33,928 nt of DNA from an uncultured Mycoplasmatota bacterium (GTDB taxonomy: Bacteria; Bacillota_I; Bacilli_A; RF39; UBA660): the NCBI GenBank assembly GCA_946486465.1, contig CAMLTY010000010.1:1-33928 (forward strand). The letters are read 5' to 3'. Under the pieces are notes generated by a model. That model did no database searches. It saw only the letters and a list, made by a program, of their open reading frames with translations, and was not told where the DNA came from. The stretch's first letter is position 1; each line of letters begins with the position of its first letter. Shown in pieces: positions 9,305 through 16,545 of the stretch. The translations under genes and the position numbers were made by a program.

Positions 9305-10480
9305 ATGGAAAAAGTAATATTAATTAAATATGGAGAATTAACTACTAAAAAAGGTAATCGTAATTATTTTGTTAAAACTTTAACAAAAAATATTGAAAAT
9401 AAATTAAAAGACTTCAATGTTTTAATAGAAAAAGATTTGTCTAGAATGTATATACATTATAATGTAGAAGATGAAGAAGCTATTATTAATAAAATATATG
9501 AGATTTTTGGTATACATTCTTATCATATTGCCTATGTTACTAATAGTAACATGGATTCTATTAAAAATGAATTAATTAAAACAGTTAAATTACAAAACTT
9601 TAAAACGTTTAAAGTTGAAACTAAAAGAAGTGATAAATCTTTTCCTAAAACTAGTATGGAATTATCTAAAATATTTGGTGGTATAGTTTTAAAAAATAAG
9701 GATAATATTAAAGTAGATGTTAATAATCCAGAAGTTATTATTCATGTAGAAATAAGAGAAAAAAATACTTATATCTATTATAATGAATTTAATGGATTAG
9801 GTGGATATCCTAGTGGCATTCAAGGAAAAGGATTATTAATGTTAAGCGGAGGAATAGACTCTCCTGTAGCAGGATTCCTTGCTATGAAGCGAGGAATAAA
9901 AGTTGATGCTGTCTACTTTGAAGCGATACCTCATACTAGTTTAGAAGCTAGAGAAAAAGTAATAACTTTAGTAAATAAGCTAAAAGTTTATACAAATGAT
10001 ATGAATTTATATATCGTACCATTTACTAAAATACAAGAAGAAATCTATAAAAGCGTATCACCTAATTATGTTATTACTATTATGAGAAGAATGATGTATA
10101 GAATAATGTCCGCTTTATGTGAAAAATATAATGCTAAAGTTATAATTAATGGTGAATCTATTGGACAAGTTGCATCACAAACTTTAAATAGTATGTATGT
10201 AATAAATAATGTTACTAATTTACCTGTAATAAGACCAGTAGCATGCCTAGATAAATTAGAAATAATTGAAATCGCTAAAAAAATAGATACATATAATACA
10301 AGTATCTTGCCTTATGAAGATTGTTGTACAGTCTTTGTACCAAAACATCCTATAATTAATCCAAGTTTAGATGAGACTCTAAAAGAAGAAGAAAAAGTAA
10401 ACTATGAAGAGATTTTAAAAGAAACAATAGATAATACTTTTATCTATAAGAATGAAAAAAATTATGAAAATATTTTATAG
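9305..10480 (+). CDS. thiI: tRNA 4-thiouridine sulfurtransferase ThiI
   Basis: 391 aa, RBS AAGGAG. An N-terminal ferredoxin-like domain and THUMP domain cover roughly residues 1-165. The PP-loop adenylation motif LMLSGGIDSPVAGF lies near residue 180, and the conserved FEAIPHTS and VINGESIGQVASQT follow. The protein adenylates U8 of tRNA and transfers sulfur; it can also feed thiazole synthesis. It lacks the C-terminal rhodanese domain of the E. coli form, as is usual in Firmicutes. The sulfur donor is presumably the desulfurase encoded at 5713. The conserved cysteine in YEDCCTVF is present. Confidence 0.95.
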   Translation: MEKVILIKYGELTTKKGNRNYFVKTLTKNIENKLKDFNVLIEKDLSRMYIHYNVEDEEAIINKIYEIFGIHSYHIAYVTNSNMDSIKNELIKTVKLQNFKTFKVETKRSDKSFPKTSMELSKIFGGIVLKNKDNIKVDVNNPEVIIHVEIREKNTYIYYNEFNGLGGYPSGIQGKGLLMLSGGIDSPVAGFLAMKRGIKVDAVYFEAIPHTSLEAREKVITLVNKLKVYTNDMNLYIVPFTKIQEEIYKSVSPNYVITIMRRMMYRIMSALCEKYNAKVIINGESIGQVASQTLNSMYVINNVTNLPVIRPVACLDKLEIIEIAKKIDTYNTSILPYEDCCTVFVPKHPIINPSLDETLKEEEKVNYEEILKETIDNTFIYKNEKNYENIL

Positions 10481-10504
10481 GTAAAAATTACCAGTAAAAA
10501 AAAT

Positions 10505-10533
10505 GTATGAAATTAAAAAAACTTCACATTCTA
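10505..10533 (+). promoter_or_regulatory. Candidate sigma-G promoter of the SASP gene
   Basis: GTATG (10505-10509), 17-bp spacer, CATTCTA (10527-10533) match the forespore sigma-G consensus of B. subtilis (gnATR, 17-18 bp, CATnnTA). It lies about 20 bp before the ATG of an alpha/beta SASP, a classic sigma-G target. No sigma-A-like pair competes at this position. Confidence 0.65.
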
Positions 10534-10554
10534 CTAGTGTAGGAGGTGAAACAA

Positions 10555-10770
10555 ATGAACAACAATATGAACACTGGTTCAATGAAAATGAGAGTTCCTG
10601 GTGCTAAACAAGCTATCGATAAAATGAAATATGAAATAGCTAATGAATTTGGTGTTAATTTAGGACCAGATGCTACTAGCCGTGCTAACGGTTCAGTTGG
10701 TGGTGAAATCACTAGACGTTTAGTACAAAATGGATTAAATCAAGTTAGCGGAAGTTATACTAATAAATAA
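10555..10770 (+). CDS. Alpha/beta-type small acid-soluble spore protein
   Basis: 71 aa from ATG 10555, 5 nt after AGGAGGTGA. The track's GTG at 10546 lies within the RBS. The protein shows the two SASP signatures: [19 protein letters not shown], which includes the EIA site cut by the germination protease GPR, and the C-terminal [10 protein letters not shown]. SASPs coat and protect spore DNA and supply amino acids at germination. It is monocistronic, with a sigma-G-like promoter upstream and an intrinsic terminator downstream. This is direct evidence for endospore formation. Confidence 0.95.
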   Translation: MNNNMNTGSMKMRVPGAKQAIDKMKYEIANEFGVNLGPDATSRANGSVGGEITRRLVQNGLNQVSGSYTNK

Positions 10771-10786
10771 GTAATATAACTTAAGC

Positions 10787-10817
10787 GATAGGCCTATAAA
10801 GCCTATCTTTTATTTTA
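10787..10817 (+). terminator. Terminator of the SASP gene
   Basis: GATAGGC / GCCTATC stem (7 bp) with a 7-nt loop, followed by TTTTATTTTAT. Confidence 0.8.
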
Positions 10818-10850
10818 TATAAAAAAATACTAGATTACTTTTATATTATT

Positions 10851-10859
10851 TGTTATACT
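10851..10859 (+). promoter_or_regulatory. Extended -10 promoter for the SipW/TasA-type gene
   Basis: TGTTATACT is an extended -10 (TGn plus TATACT). The sequence 17 bp upstream (TAGATT) is a poor -35, as expected for an extended -10 promoter. Confidence 0.45.
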
Positions 10860-10886
10860 ATACATAAAGATAAGGTGTTGATTATA

Positions 10887-11549
10887 ATGAAAAGGTTTAA
10901 CAATAGAAAAAAGATTACTAAAGAAAAATTAGAAGAATATAATTTCAAAGAAGTAGCACTAACTAAAATGGCTAAAAGACAACTGTTAGTAACATTATTT
11001 TCAATATTAGGAGTAACTATAATTTCATTAGGAAGTGCTTATGCCGTCTTTACGTCAATATCAAGATCTGCTGATTATAATGTTATAAAAGTAGGAACTT
11101 TAAATATAGATTTTGGTGAATCAACTAACACAATAAAGTTAAATGGAGAATATCCAATGAGCGATGAAGAAGGAGTAAAATTAACACCATATACATTTAC
11201 AATAACAAATACAGGAACACTAGCAGCAGATTATGAAATATTTATACAAGATGACACTGATATGATAAATAAAGAAGGCTGTGGCAATAATCAATTAAAT
11301 AAAGATTATATAAGATATAAACTAGATACAGGAGAACCTACAAATCTTTCTAGTATAGAAGAGTCTGATTATAAAATTGCTACAGGTTCGCTTGAAGCCG
11401 GAAAAAGTGCAACTTATACTCTATATGTATGGATAAGAGAAGGAGTAGGAAACGATGTATTAAATAAACACTATCACGGCAAGATTGTGGTTAATGGAGT
11501 AAATAGCCAAGAAGAGACAACAAATAGTGAAGAAACAATTAATAATTAA
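10887..11549 (+). CDS. Secreted SipW-type signal protein, TasA/camelysin-like
   Basis: 220 aa from ATG 10887; the track's GTG 10875 lies in the RBS region. A long basic N-terminus precedes a hydrophobic stretch (about residues 33-55) ending GSAYAVFTS, the layout of SipW-processed signal sequences. The mature part begins with DYNVIKVGTLNIDF and YTFTITNTGTLAADYEIFI, typical of TasA/camelysin (M73-like) proteins, a beta-sandwich that can assemble into fibres. The C-terminus is rich in Glu, Thr and Asn. No sipW or tasA operon partner is present here. A role in a surface or matrix layer is inferred from the family. Confidence 0.75.
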   Translation: MKRFNNRKKITKEKLEEYNFKEVALTKMAKRQLLVTLFSILGVTIISLGSAYAVFTSISRSADYNVIKVGTLNIDFGESTNTIKLNGEYPMSDEEGVKLTPYTFTITNTGTLAADYEIFIQDDTDMINKEGCGNNQLNKDYIRYKLDTGEPTNLSSIEESDYKIATGSLEAGKSATYTLYVWIREGVGNDVLNKHYHGKIVVNGVNSQEETTNSEETINN

Positions 11550-11570
11550 CAATCACCTTATAAAAAACAA

Positions 11571-11599
11571 TTGTCCTTTTTCAGATATTATTATATAAT
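11571..11599 (+). promoter_or_regulatory. Sigma-A-type promoter of ackA copy 1
   Basis: TTGTCC (11571-11576), 17-bp spacer, TATAAT (11594-11599), about 20 bp before the start codon. Confidence 0.7.
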
Positions 11600-11619
11600 A
11601 AGCAAAAGGAGAGATAATT

Positions 11620-12804
11620 ATGATATTATTAGCTGTTAATTCTGGTAGTAGCACTCTTAAATTTAGGCTTTATGATATGCCAAGTGAAAAAGTAATTACA
11701 AAAGGAAGTTTTGAAAGAATTGGTTTATCTGATAGTGACTATACTATTAGAGTTAATGATGAAAAAATCTATAAGAAAGAGAAAATTGAAAGTCATGAGA
11801 AAGCTGTTAATATTTTATTAACAGAACTTGTGGAAAAAGGTATTGTTAAGAAACTAGATGAAATTAAAGCTGTTGGACATCGTGTTGTTCATGGAGGCGT
11901 TTTATATTCTCACTCTGTTGTTATTACAGAAAGAGTTCTAGAAGAAATAGAAAGAATAAAAGACCTAGCACCTCTTCATAATCCTGCTGCTATAGTTGGT
12001 ATTAAAGCTTTCTCTAAAGCTATACCTAATGCCACTATGGTTGCTTGTTTTGATACAGCTTTTCATCAAACTATTGAGGAAAAAGAATTTTTATATTCAG
12101 TACCTTATGAATGGTATGTTAAATATGATGTTAGAAAGTATGGTTTTCATGGCTTGTCTCACCAATATATAACAACTAGAATGAAAGATATATTAGGTAA
12201 AGATGGTAATTTAATTATCTGTCATATTGGAAATGGTGCTAGTATATCTGCTGTTAAAGAAGGTAAATGTATCGCTACATCTATGGGATTTACTCCTAAT
12301 GCTGGTATTATGATGGGAACACGTAGTGGTGATATAGACTATAGTATTATAGGCTACATTATGAAAAAAACTGGAATGTCTTATGATGAAGTAGATAACT
12401 TATTAAATAAAAAGAGTGGCCTTGAAGGTATTGCTGGTATGAGTGACTTAAGAGATATAGATAGAGCCTTTATTGCTAAAGATAGTAAAGTAGTTCTTGC
12501 TATAGATATGTATACTGAACGTATTGCCGAATATATCGCTAAATACTTCTTAAAACTAGGTAAAGTAGATGCTATTATCTTTACAGCAGGTGGTGGAGAG
12601 AATGATCCTATTATAAGAAAAGAAGTACTTAATAAATTAAAACCACTTGGTGTAGAAGTAGATGAGAAACTAAATGAAGAAACAATTGTTAGAAAAGATA
12701 AAGAAGGATTAATTACTACTAAAAAATCTTCTATTGCTAGTTATGTGTTAGCGACAGATGAAGAACTTGTAATTGCTAAAGATACATATAATTTATCTAA
12801 ATAA
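11620..12804 (+). CDS. ackA: Acetate kinase, copy 1
   Basis: 394 aa, RBS AAAGGAGAG. Conserved ASKHA-fold motifs are visible: NSGSSTLKFRL at the N-terminus, GHRVVHGG with the catalytic-site arginine, DTAFHQT, YGFHGLSHQY, CHIGNGAS, MGTRSGDID with the second key arginine, and DEE near the C-terminus. It interconverts acetyl phosphate plus ADP with acetate plus ATP. The usual FTAGxGEN motif reads FTAGGGEND, and the preceding segment is about 10 residues shorter than in copy 2, so this copy is the more divergent one. No pta gene is nearby. Monocistronic, with its own promoter and terminator. Confidence 0.92.
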   Translation: MILLAVNSGSSTLKFRLYDMPSEKVITKGSFERIGLSDSDYTIRVNDEKIYKKEKIESHEKAVNILLTELVEKGIVKKLDEIKAVGHRVVHGGVLYSHSVVITERVLEEIERIKDLAPLHNPAAIVGIKAFSKAIPNATMVACFDTAFHQTIEEKEFLYSVPYEWYVKYDVRKYGFHGLSHQYITTRMKDILGKDGNLIICHIGNGASISAVKEGKCIATSMGFTPNAGIMMGTRSGDIDYSIIGYIMKKTGMSYDEVDNLLNKKSGLEGIAGMSDLRDIDRAFIAKDSKVVLAIDMYTERIAEYIAKYFLKLGKVDAIIFTAGGGENDPIIRKEVLNKLKPLGVEVDEKLNEETIVRKDKEGLITTKKSSIASYVLATDEELVIAKDTYNLSK

Positions 12805-12810
12805 TAAAGT

Positions 12811-12840
12811 AACTTGCTTATATAGCAAGTTCTTTTTATT
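12811..12840 (+). terminator. Terminator of ackA copy 1
   Basis: AACTTGCT / AGCAAGTT stem (8 bp), 5-nt loop, then CTTTTTATT. Confidence 0.85.
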
Positions 12841-12841
12841 A

Positions 12842-12904
12842 TAACGAATTTTCGTAATCTGTTTTATAAAATAAAAGTCTCATTTGATTTACGAAAACTC
12901 GTAA
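12842..12904 (+). promoter_or_regulatory. Two 16-bp near-palindromes in opposite orientation upstream of the ORF6N gene
   Basis: TAACGAATTTTCGTAA (12842-12857) and TTACGAAAACTCGTAA (12889-12904). The reverse complement of the first is TTACGAAAATTCGTTA, so both are versions of one motif, centred 47 bp apart. They lie just upstream of the promoter at 12926. The half-site TTACGAA also occurs at 7860-7901 beside the other accessory cassette. Likely operators, possibly autoregulatory. Confidence 0.5.
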
Positions 12905-12925
12905 CATATTTTTAACATTATTTGC

Positions 12926-12954
12926 TTGACTTTCGAACATAAACACTATAGAGT
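12926..12954 (+). promoter_or_regulatory. Promoter of the ORF6N-RhuM operon
   Basis: TTGACT (12926-12931) with TAGAGT (12949-12954) at 17 bp, or the better -10 TATAGA (12947-12952) at 15 bp. Confidence 0.45.
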
Positions 12955-13002
12955 AATAACCAATAACTAGTTATTTAAAATATGCTTTTGGAGGATTAGT
13001 AA

Positions 13003-13896
13003 ATGAATGAAGTTGTTACAAAAGAAGATATTAAAATAGAGAATATGATTTATGAAATAAGAGGTAAGCAAGTAATGCTAGATAGTGACTTGGCAAGATT
13101 ATATGAATGTGCTAATGGGACAAAAACAATTAATCAAGCAGTAAAAAGAAATATTAATAGATTCCCTAATGATTTTTATTTTCAGTTAGAAGCAGAAGAA
13201 TTTTTAAACTTGAAGTCCCAATTTGGGACTTCAAGTTGGAATAACTATGGAGGAATTCGTAAACTGCCTTATGTTTTTACAGAACAAGGTGTAGCAATGT
13301 TAGCTACCGTTCTCAGAACTGATGTTGCTTCAGAGATGAGTGTTGCTATTATGAGAGCCTTTGTAACTATGAGAAAATATATCTCTACTAGTTTACTTGA
13401 ACAAAACTACGTTAATAATATGCTATTAGAACATGAATATAAAATTAAATTATTACAAGACTCATTTCCAAAAATAGAAGAAAAGAAGAAAATTAATGAA
13501 ATATATTTTAATGGTCAGATTTATGATGCTTATTCTAAAATACAAGAGATATTTAATAGTGCAAATAATAATCTTGTAATAATAGATGCATATGCAGATA
13601 ATACAATACTAGATATTATAAAAAGATTGAAGATAAAAGTAACAATTATAACTAAATCTAATAATCTTCTTACAGAACAAGATATTGCAAAATATAATAA
13701 ACAGTACAATAATTTACAAGTTTACTATAATAATACCTTTCATGATAGGTACTTTATCTTAGATGATGAGATTATCTATCACTGTGGAGCCAGCATAAAT
13801 AGAATAGGTTATAAAACATTTTCAATTACCTTAATAGGCGATGAAGATGTAAAAAATACTTTAATAAATAAAATAAAGAAAATAGAGGAGGATTAA
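13003..13896 (+). CDS. ORF6N-domain protein with PLD-like C-terminal region
   Basis: 297 aa, RBS TGGAGG. Residues about 8-130 form an ORF6N domain, a phage/mobile-element DNA-binding domain, with MIYEIRGKQVMLDSDLARLY, NRFPNDFYFQL and LPYVFTEQGVAMLATVL. The C-terminal half (about 165-297) has alternating strands and helices and the segment FHDRYFILDD, which fits HxRx4D, a variant of the PLD HxKx4D motif; only one such motif is seen. ORF6N proteins occur in phages and defence-like islands and are often annotated as antirepressors; the role here is unknown. The coding sequence contains a perfect 15-bp inverted repeat. The rhuM-like gene follows 3 bp downstream. Confidence 0.8.
   Translation: MNEVVTKEDIKIENMIYEIRGKQVMLDSDLARLYECANGTKTINQAVKRNINRFPNDFYFQLEAEEFLNLKSQFGTSSWNNYGGIRKLPYVFTEQGVAMLATVLRTDVASEMSVAIMRAFVTMRKYISTSLLEQNYVNNMLLEHEYKIKLLQDSFPKIEEKKKINEIYFNGQIYDAYSKIQEIFNSANNNLVIIDAYADNTILDIIKRLKIKVTIITKSNNLLTEQDIAKYNKQYNNLQVYYNNTFHDRYFILDDEIIYHCGASINRIGYKTFSITLIGDEDVKNTLINKIKKIEED
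13207..13237 (+). repeat. Perfect 15-bp inverted repeat inside the ORF6N gene
   Basis: AACTTGAAGTCCCAA, a one-base gap, then TTGGGACTTCAAGTT. It encodes NLKSQFGTSS, which aligns to a normal ORF6N segment, so it is not an obvious insertion. It uses TCC and GGG codons, rare among neighbouring AT-rich genes. Confidence 0.9.
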
Positions 13897-13899
13897 GAA

Positions 13900-14829
13900 A
13901 TGAAGAATGAAATTGTTATCTTTGATAATCAAAATGTAAAATTAGAAGTAAATATGAAAGATGAGACTGTTTGGTTAAATCAAATGCAAATGGCAGAACT
14001 ATTTGATAAAGATAGAACTGTTATAACAAGACATATAAATAATATTTTTAAAGAAGGAGAACTAGACAAGAAGACAAATGTGCAAAAATTGCACATTCCT
14101 AATTCAGATAAACCTGTTACTTTCTATAATCTTGATGTAATTATTTCTGTTGGCTATCGTGTTAAGTCAAAAAATGGTGTTGCCTTTAGAAAATGGGCTA
14201 ATAAAATATTAAAAGATTATCTAATTAAAGGTTATGCCATTAATGAGAAAAGACTTAAAGCTCTAGAAAAAACTATTGAACTAATAGATATTGCAAATAG
14301 ATTAGATGATAGACTAGAAGATAAGGATGCTAAAGGCATATTAAAAGTAATAACATCATATACTAAGGCTTTAGATTTATTAGATGACTATGACCATAAA
14401 ACTCTAAAAGTAAAAGGAACTAATAAGAGCTTAAAAAAGATAGATTATGAAGAATGCATGAATGTAATAAATACCCTTAAATTTAATGAAAGCAGTGATA
14501 TCTTTGCTTTAGAACGAGATTATGGTTTTAAAGCTATTATAGATACTATTTATCAAACCTTTGATGGAGAAGAACTATATAAAACTACTGAAGAAAAAGC
14601 TGCTAACTTCTTATATCTGACAGTTAAAAATCATGCTTTTATAGATGGAAATAAGCGTATAGCCGCAACTATGTTTATCTATTTTCTTAACTATTATAAT
14701 ATGCTATATAAAGATAATGCTCTTGTAATTGATAATAACACTTTAACTGCCTTAACTCTTTTAATAGCAGAATCAAATCCTAAAGAAAAGGATTTAATAA
14801 CTGCACTTATTATGAACTTTCTTGCCTAA
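13900..14829 (+). CDS. RhuM-family protein with Fic/DOC domain
   Basis: 309 aa, RBS GGAGGATTAAG, translationally linked to the ORF6N gene. The N-terminal RhuM domain (about residues 1-120) has VWLNQMQMAELFDKDRTVITRHINNIF, a helix-turn-helix-like segment, and YNLDVIISVGYRVKSKNGVAFRKWA. The C-terminal part carries the Fic signature HAFIDGNKR (about residue 245) with the catalytic histidine and the GN needed for nucleotide transfer. Fic enzymes usually AMPylate or otherwise modify proteins. RhuM proteins occur in pathogenicity and mobile islands with unknown targets. Its last 31 coding bases and the following intergenic DNA are repeated upstream of ackA copy 2. It also contains an internal palindrome. 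Confidence 0.85.
   Translation: MKNEIVIFDNQNVKLEVNMKDETVWLNQMQMAELFDKDRTVITRHINNIFKEGELDKKTNVQKLHIPNSDKPVTFYNLDVIISVGYRVKSKNGVAFRKWANKILKDYLIKGYAINEKRLKALEKTIELIDIANRLDDRLEDKDAKGILKVITSYTKALDLLDDYDHKTLKVKGTNKSLKKIDYEECMNVINTLKFNESSDIFALERDYGFKAIIDTIYQTFDGEELYKTTEEKAANFLYLTVKNHAFIDGNKRIAATMFIYFLNYYNMLYKDNALVIDNNTLTALTLLIAESNPKEKDLITALIMNFLA
14077..14097 (+). repeat. Perfect 9-bp inverted repeat inside the RhuM gene
   Basis: AATGTGCAA-AAA-TTGCACATT, encoding NVQKLHI between the helix-turn-helix-like part and the YNLDVIISVGYR motif. The 11-mer AATGTGCAAAA also lies in the loop of the inverted repeat at 7860-7901. Confidence 0.85.
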
Positions 14830-14882
14830 TACTTTGAAAAATTTATAATCTATAGTATAATACTAGTAGATTTAAAGAAAGA
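14795..14882 (+). repeat. 88-bp direct repeat, copy 1 (rhuM 3' end, intergenic DNA and promoter)
   Basis: Matches 16546-16633 without gaps at 85 of 88 positions; the three mismatches cluster at the centre. It covers the last codons of the RhuM gene (ALIMNFLA), its stop codon and a complete promoter. Confidence 0.95.
14834..14861 (+). promoter_or_regulatory. Promoter within repeat copy 1, driving the zincin gene
   Basis: TTGAAA (14834-14839), 16-bp spacer, TATAAT (14856-14861). Identical elements precede ackA copy 2 in repeat copy 2. Confidence 0.65.
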
Positions 14883-14927
14883 CTTAATAGAGAATTAGAT
14901 ATTCTTAACAAAGTAACAGGAGATAAA

Positions 14928-16079
14928 ATGGAAACAAATAATTTGCTAAAAGAAATTAATAATAAAGTTTCATATCTTGAATGTTTAGATTTTTATAAAG
15001 ATATCAGTAAAGTAACAGATATAAATTATTTTTCTCAAATTATGGAACAAAAGAAAGAAGAAAAGTCAAAAATCGAAGAAGGACTAATTTATTTATCTTC
15101 TAAAAAACAGTTAGAGGATTTTGAAATTACTTTTTTAAATAAATATCATACATATTTAAAATCTGTTTTAGAAAAAGATGTCAGAGAATATTTTAATAAT
15201 AAGTATTGTATTTACTTATATTCTAGTTTGTGGAAAAAACTGCCCCAAACAAAAAATGAGGATGAAATAAATTTTTTTAATGGAAAATCACTAGTTCAGA
15301 TTTATAATGCCGTAATTGGTAAATATAATTATCTTATTAAAAAAATTAATACTGAAGAAAAATTAGAAGATAATGATAGATTATTTTTAGAAGAAGAATT
15401 TTTATTTGAAGCATATAACAGGGCTATCTATAAAGAATATAAAGGTCAAAAATATTTAATGTATGACATAGTAGATTATTTTTCTAAATACCCAATTAAA
15501 GACTTATCTAGTCCTAGAAATAAACAATTATATATTTTAGAAATGCTTTCAAAAAAAATGATTGAAATTAAAGGTAATTCTGCTATTATGTTTAGCTCTA
15601 ATAACAGTGATGTTAAAAGTGGGTATGTATCATTAGGAAGTTTTTTCAAGATACATAATGGACAAATTCCCTGTATTGAATTAAATAATTTAGAATATGG
15701 ATTAAATACAGAAAAAGATTTACTAAACAAAATATTTGACTTATTTCATGAGATAGGACATTTTAAGCAAGAAGTAGAATTTGATGACTTCACAGATGAA
15801 GCTAAGAAACTAATTTTAATGGAAAAAGATATTATTAATAAAAATTATAGTTTTTATATAACCTACCATGATAGTTTTTTACTAGAAAAAGATGCAGATA
15901 ATTATGCAACAATTGAGTTTATGAAAGAATTTGGAAGTAAATATCCTTCTATTGTTTATGAAATAGTATCTAAAAGGCAAAAAAAAAATAGAATTGATGA
16001 ATCTACCTTTTATCTTATGGAACGTAAAGAATATGAGAAGAATTTATCAAATGACCAAAATAAAAAAACTCATTTATAG
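14928..16079 (+). CDS. Putative zinc metallopeptidase (HEIGH zincin), 383 aa
   Basis: RBS AGGAGAT. The N-terminal 250 residues are helical and charged and not recognised. DLFHEIGHFKQE at about residue 274 is an HExxH zinc site, and LLEKDADNYATIEFM about 45 residues later could supply the third ligand, as in the ImmA/IrrE (M78-like) group. No signal peptide, so probably cytosolic. There is no adjacent Xre repressor as in ImmA/ImmR pairs. Its 3' end overlaps the convergent gene at 16074 by 6 bp. Together they occupy the segment between the 88-bp repeats, which suggests a transferred unit. The target is unknown. Confidence 0.65.
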   Translation: METNNLLKEINNKVSYLECLDFYKDISKVTDINYFSQIMEQKKEEKSKIEEGLIYLSSKKQLEDFEITFLNKYHTYLKSVLEKDVREYFNNKYCIYLYSSLWKKLPQTKNEDEINFFNGKSLVQIYNAVIGKYNYLIKKINTEEKLEDNDRLFLEEEFLFEAYNRAIYKEYKGQKYLMYDIVDYFSKYPIKDLSSPRNKQLYILEMLSKKMIEIKGNSAIMFSSNNSDVKSGYVSLGSFFKIHNGQIPCIELNNLEYGLNTEKDLLNKIFDLFHEIGHFKQEVEFDDFTDEAKKLILMEKDIINKNYSFYITYHDSFLLEKDADNYATIEFMKEFGSKYPSIVYEIVSKRQKKNRIDESTFYLMERKEYEKNLSNDQNKKTHL

Positions 16080-16439
16080 TTTGAATTCATTCTCAATATA
16101 TAAATAAGTTTCTTCTGTTCTAACCGATAGAATTAACAAAAAAGAATTAGGAATATAGTGATTAATCCTTAAGTCAAAACTGCAATTTAAATTAAATGAC
16201 CCATTTTCTCCAACAACAATATCATTGGTATCAATAAATTTTTGTAAATTCATTTCTTTTCCAAGTTCAAATTCTAAAAAATCTTTTTTAGTTATTGTAC
16301 TAGTAAATTCTAATGAATAATCTTGTTTAGAATTAGAACTGATAAAAAAATCTAAACAACCATTTTCTAACTCACTTACTTCTATTTTACTATCTAAATT
16401 TTGTAGTTTGCCAACTTTAAAAACATTATTACTTTCCAT
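16074..16439 (-). CDS. Hypothetical protein, 121 aa, convergent with the zincin gene
   Basis: ATG preceded by AAGGAGTGA on the minus strand, with an extended -10 promoter upstream. The protein is acidic and beta-rich (DYSLEFTSTITKKDFLEFELGKEM, GENGSFNLNCSFDLRI), with no signal peptide or membrane helix. I do not recognise the family. Its close convergent packing with a putative peptidase between direct repeats raises the idea of an effector/immunity or enzyme/inhibitor pair; that is inference only. Confidence 0.6.
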   Translation of the reverse strand: MESNNVFKVGKLQNLDSKIEVSELENGCLDFFISSNSKQDYSLEFTSTITKKDFLEFELGKEMNLQKFIDTNDIVVGENGSFNLNCSFDLRINHYIPNSFLLILSVRTEETYLYIENEFKL

Positions 16440-16462
16440 CTAAAATCACTCCTTATAAAGGA

Positions 16463-16471
16463 ATTATAGCA
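16463..16471 (-). promoter_or_regulatory. Extended -10 promoter of the 121-aa gene
   Basis: On the minus strand TGCTATAAT is a full extended -10, about 25 bp before the start codon. No good -35 is seen. Confidence 0.5.
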
Positions 16472-16545
16472 TTTTTTCATTGTAAGGGAAAGGTGTTTAA
16501 AATATATAGATATTATTATTTACAAGATTATTATTGATAAAGCCA

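Noticed and set aside
10480-10492. GGTAA-AAA-TTACC hairpin after thiI as a terminator
   Set aside because: The stem is only 5 bp, AT-rich and followed by A residues, not T residues.
10524-10712. 62-aa minus-strand ORF antisense to the SASP gene
   Set aside because: The plus-strand SASP is unmistakable and this ORF mirrors it without start signals.
15476-15730. 84-aa minus-strand ORF within the zincin gene
   Set aside because: Shadow of the coding strand; no RBS and no recognisable protein features. The other minus-strand lines inside large plus-strand genes (for example 958, 1350, 2266, 2863, 4875, 8201, 18483, 19195, 26494, 31871) were rejected for the same reason.
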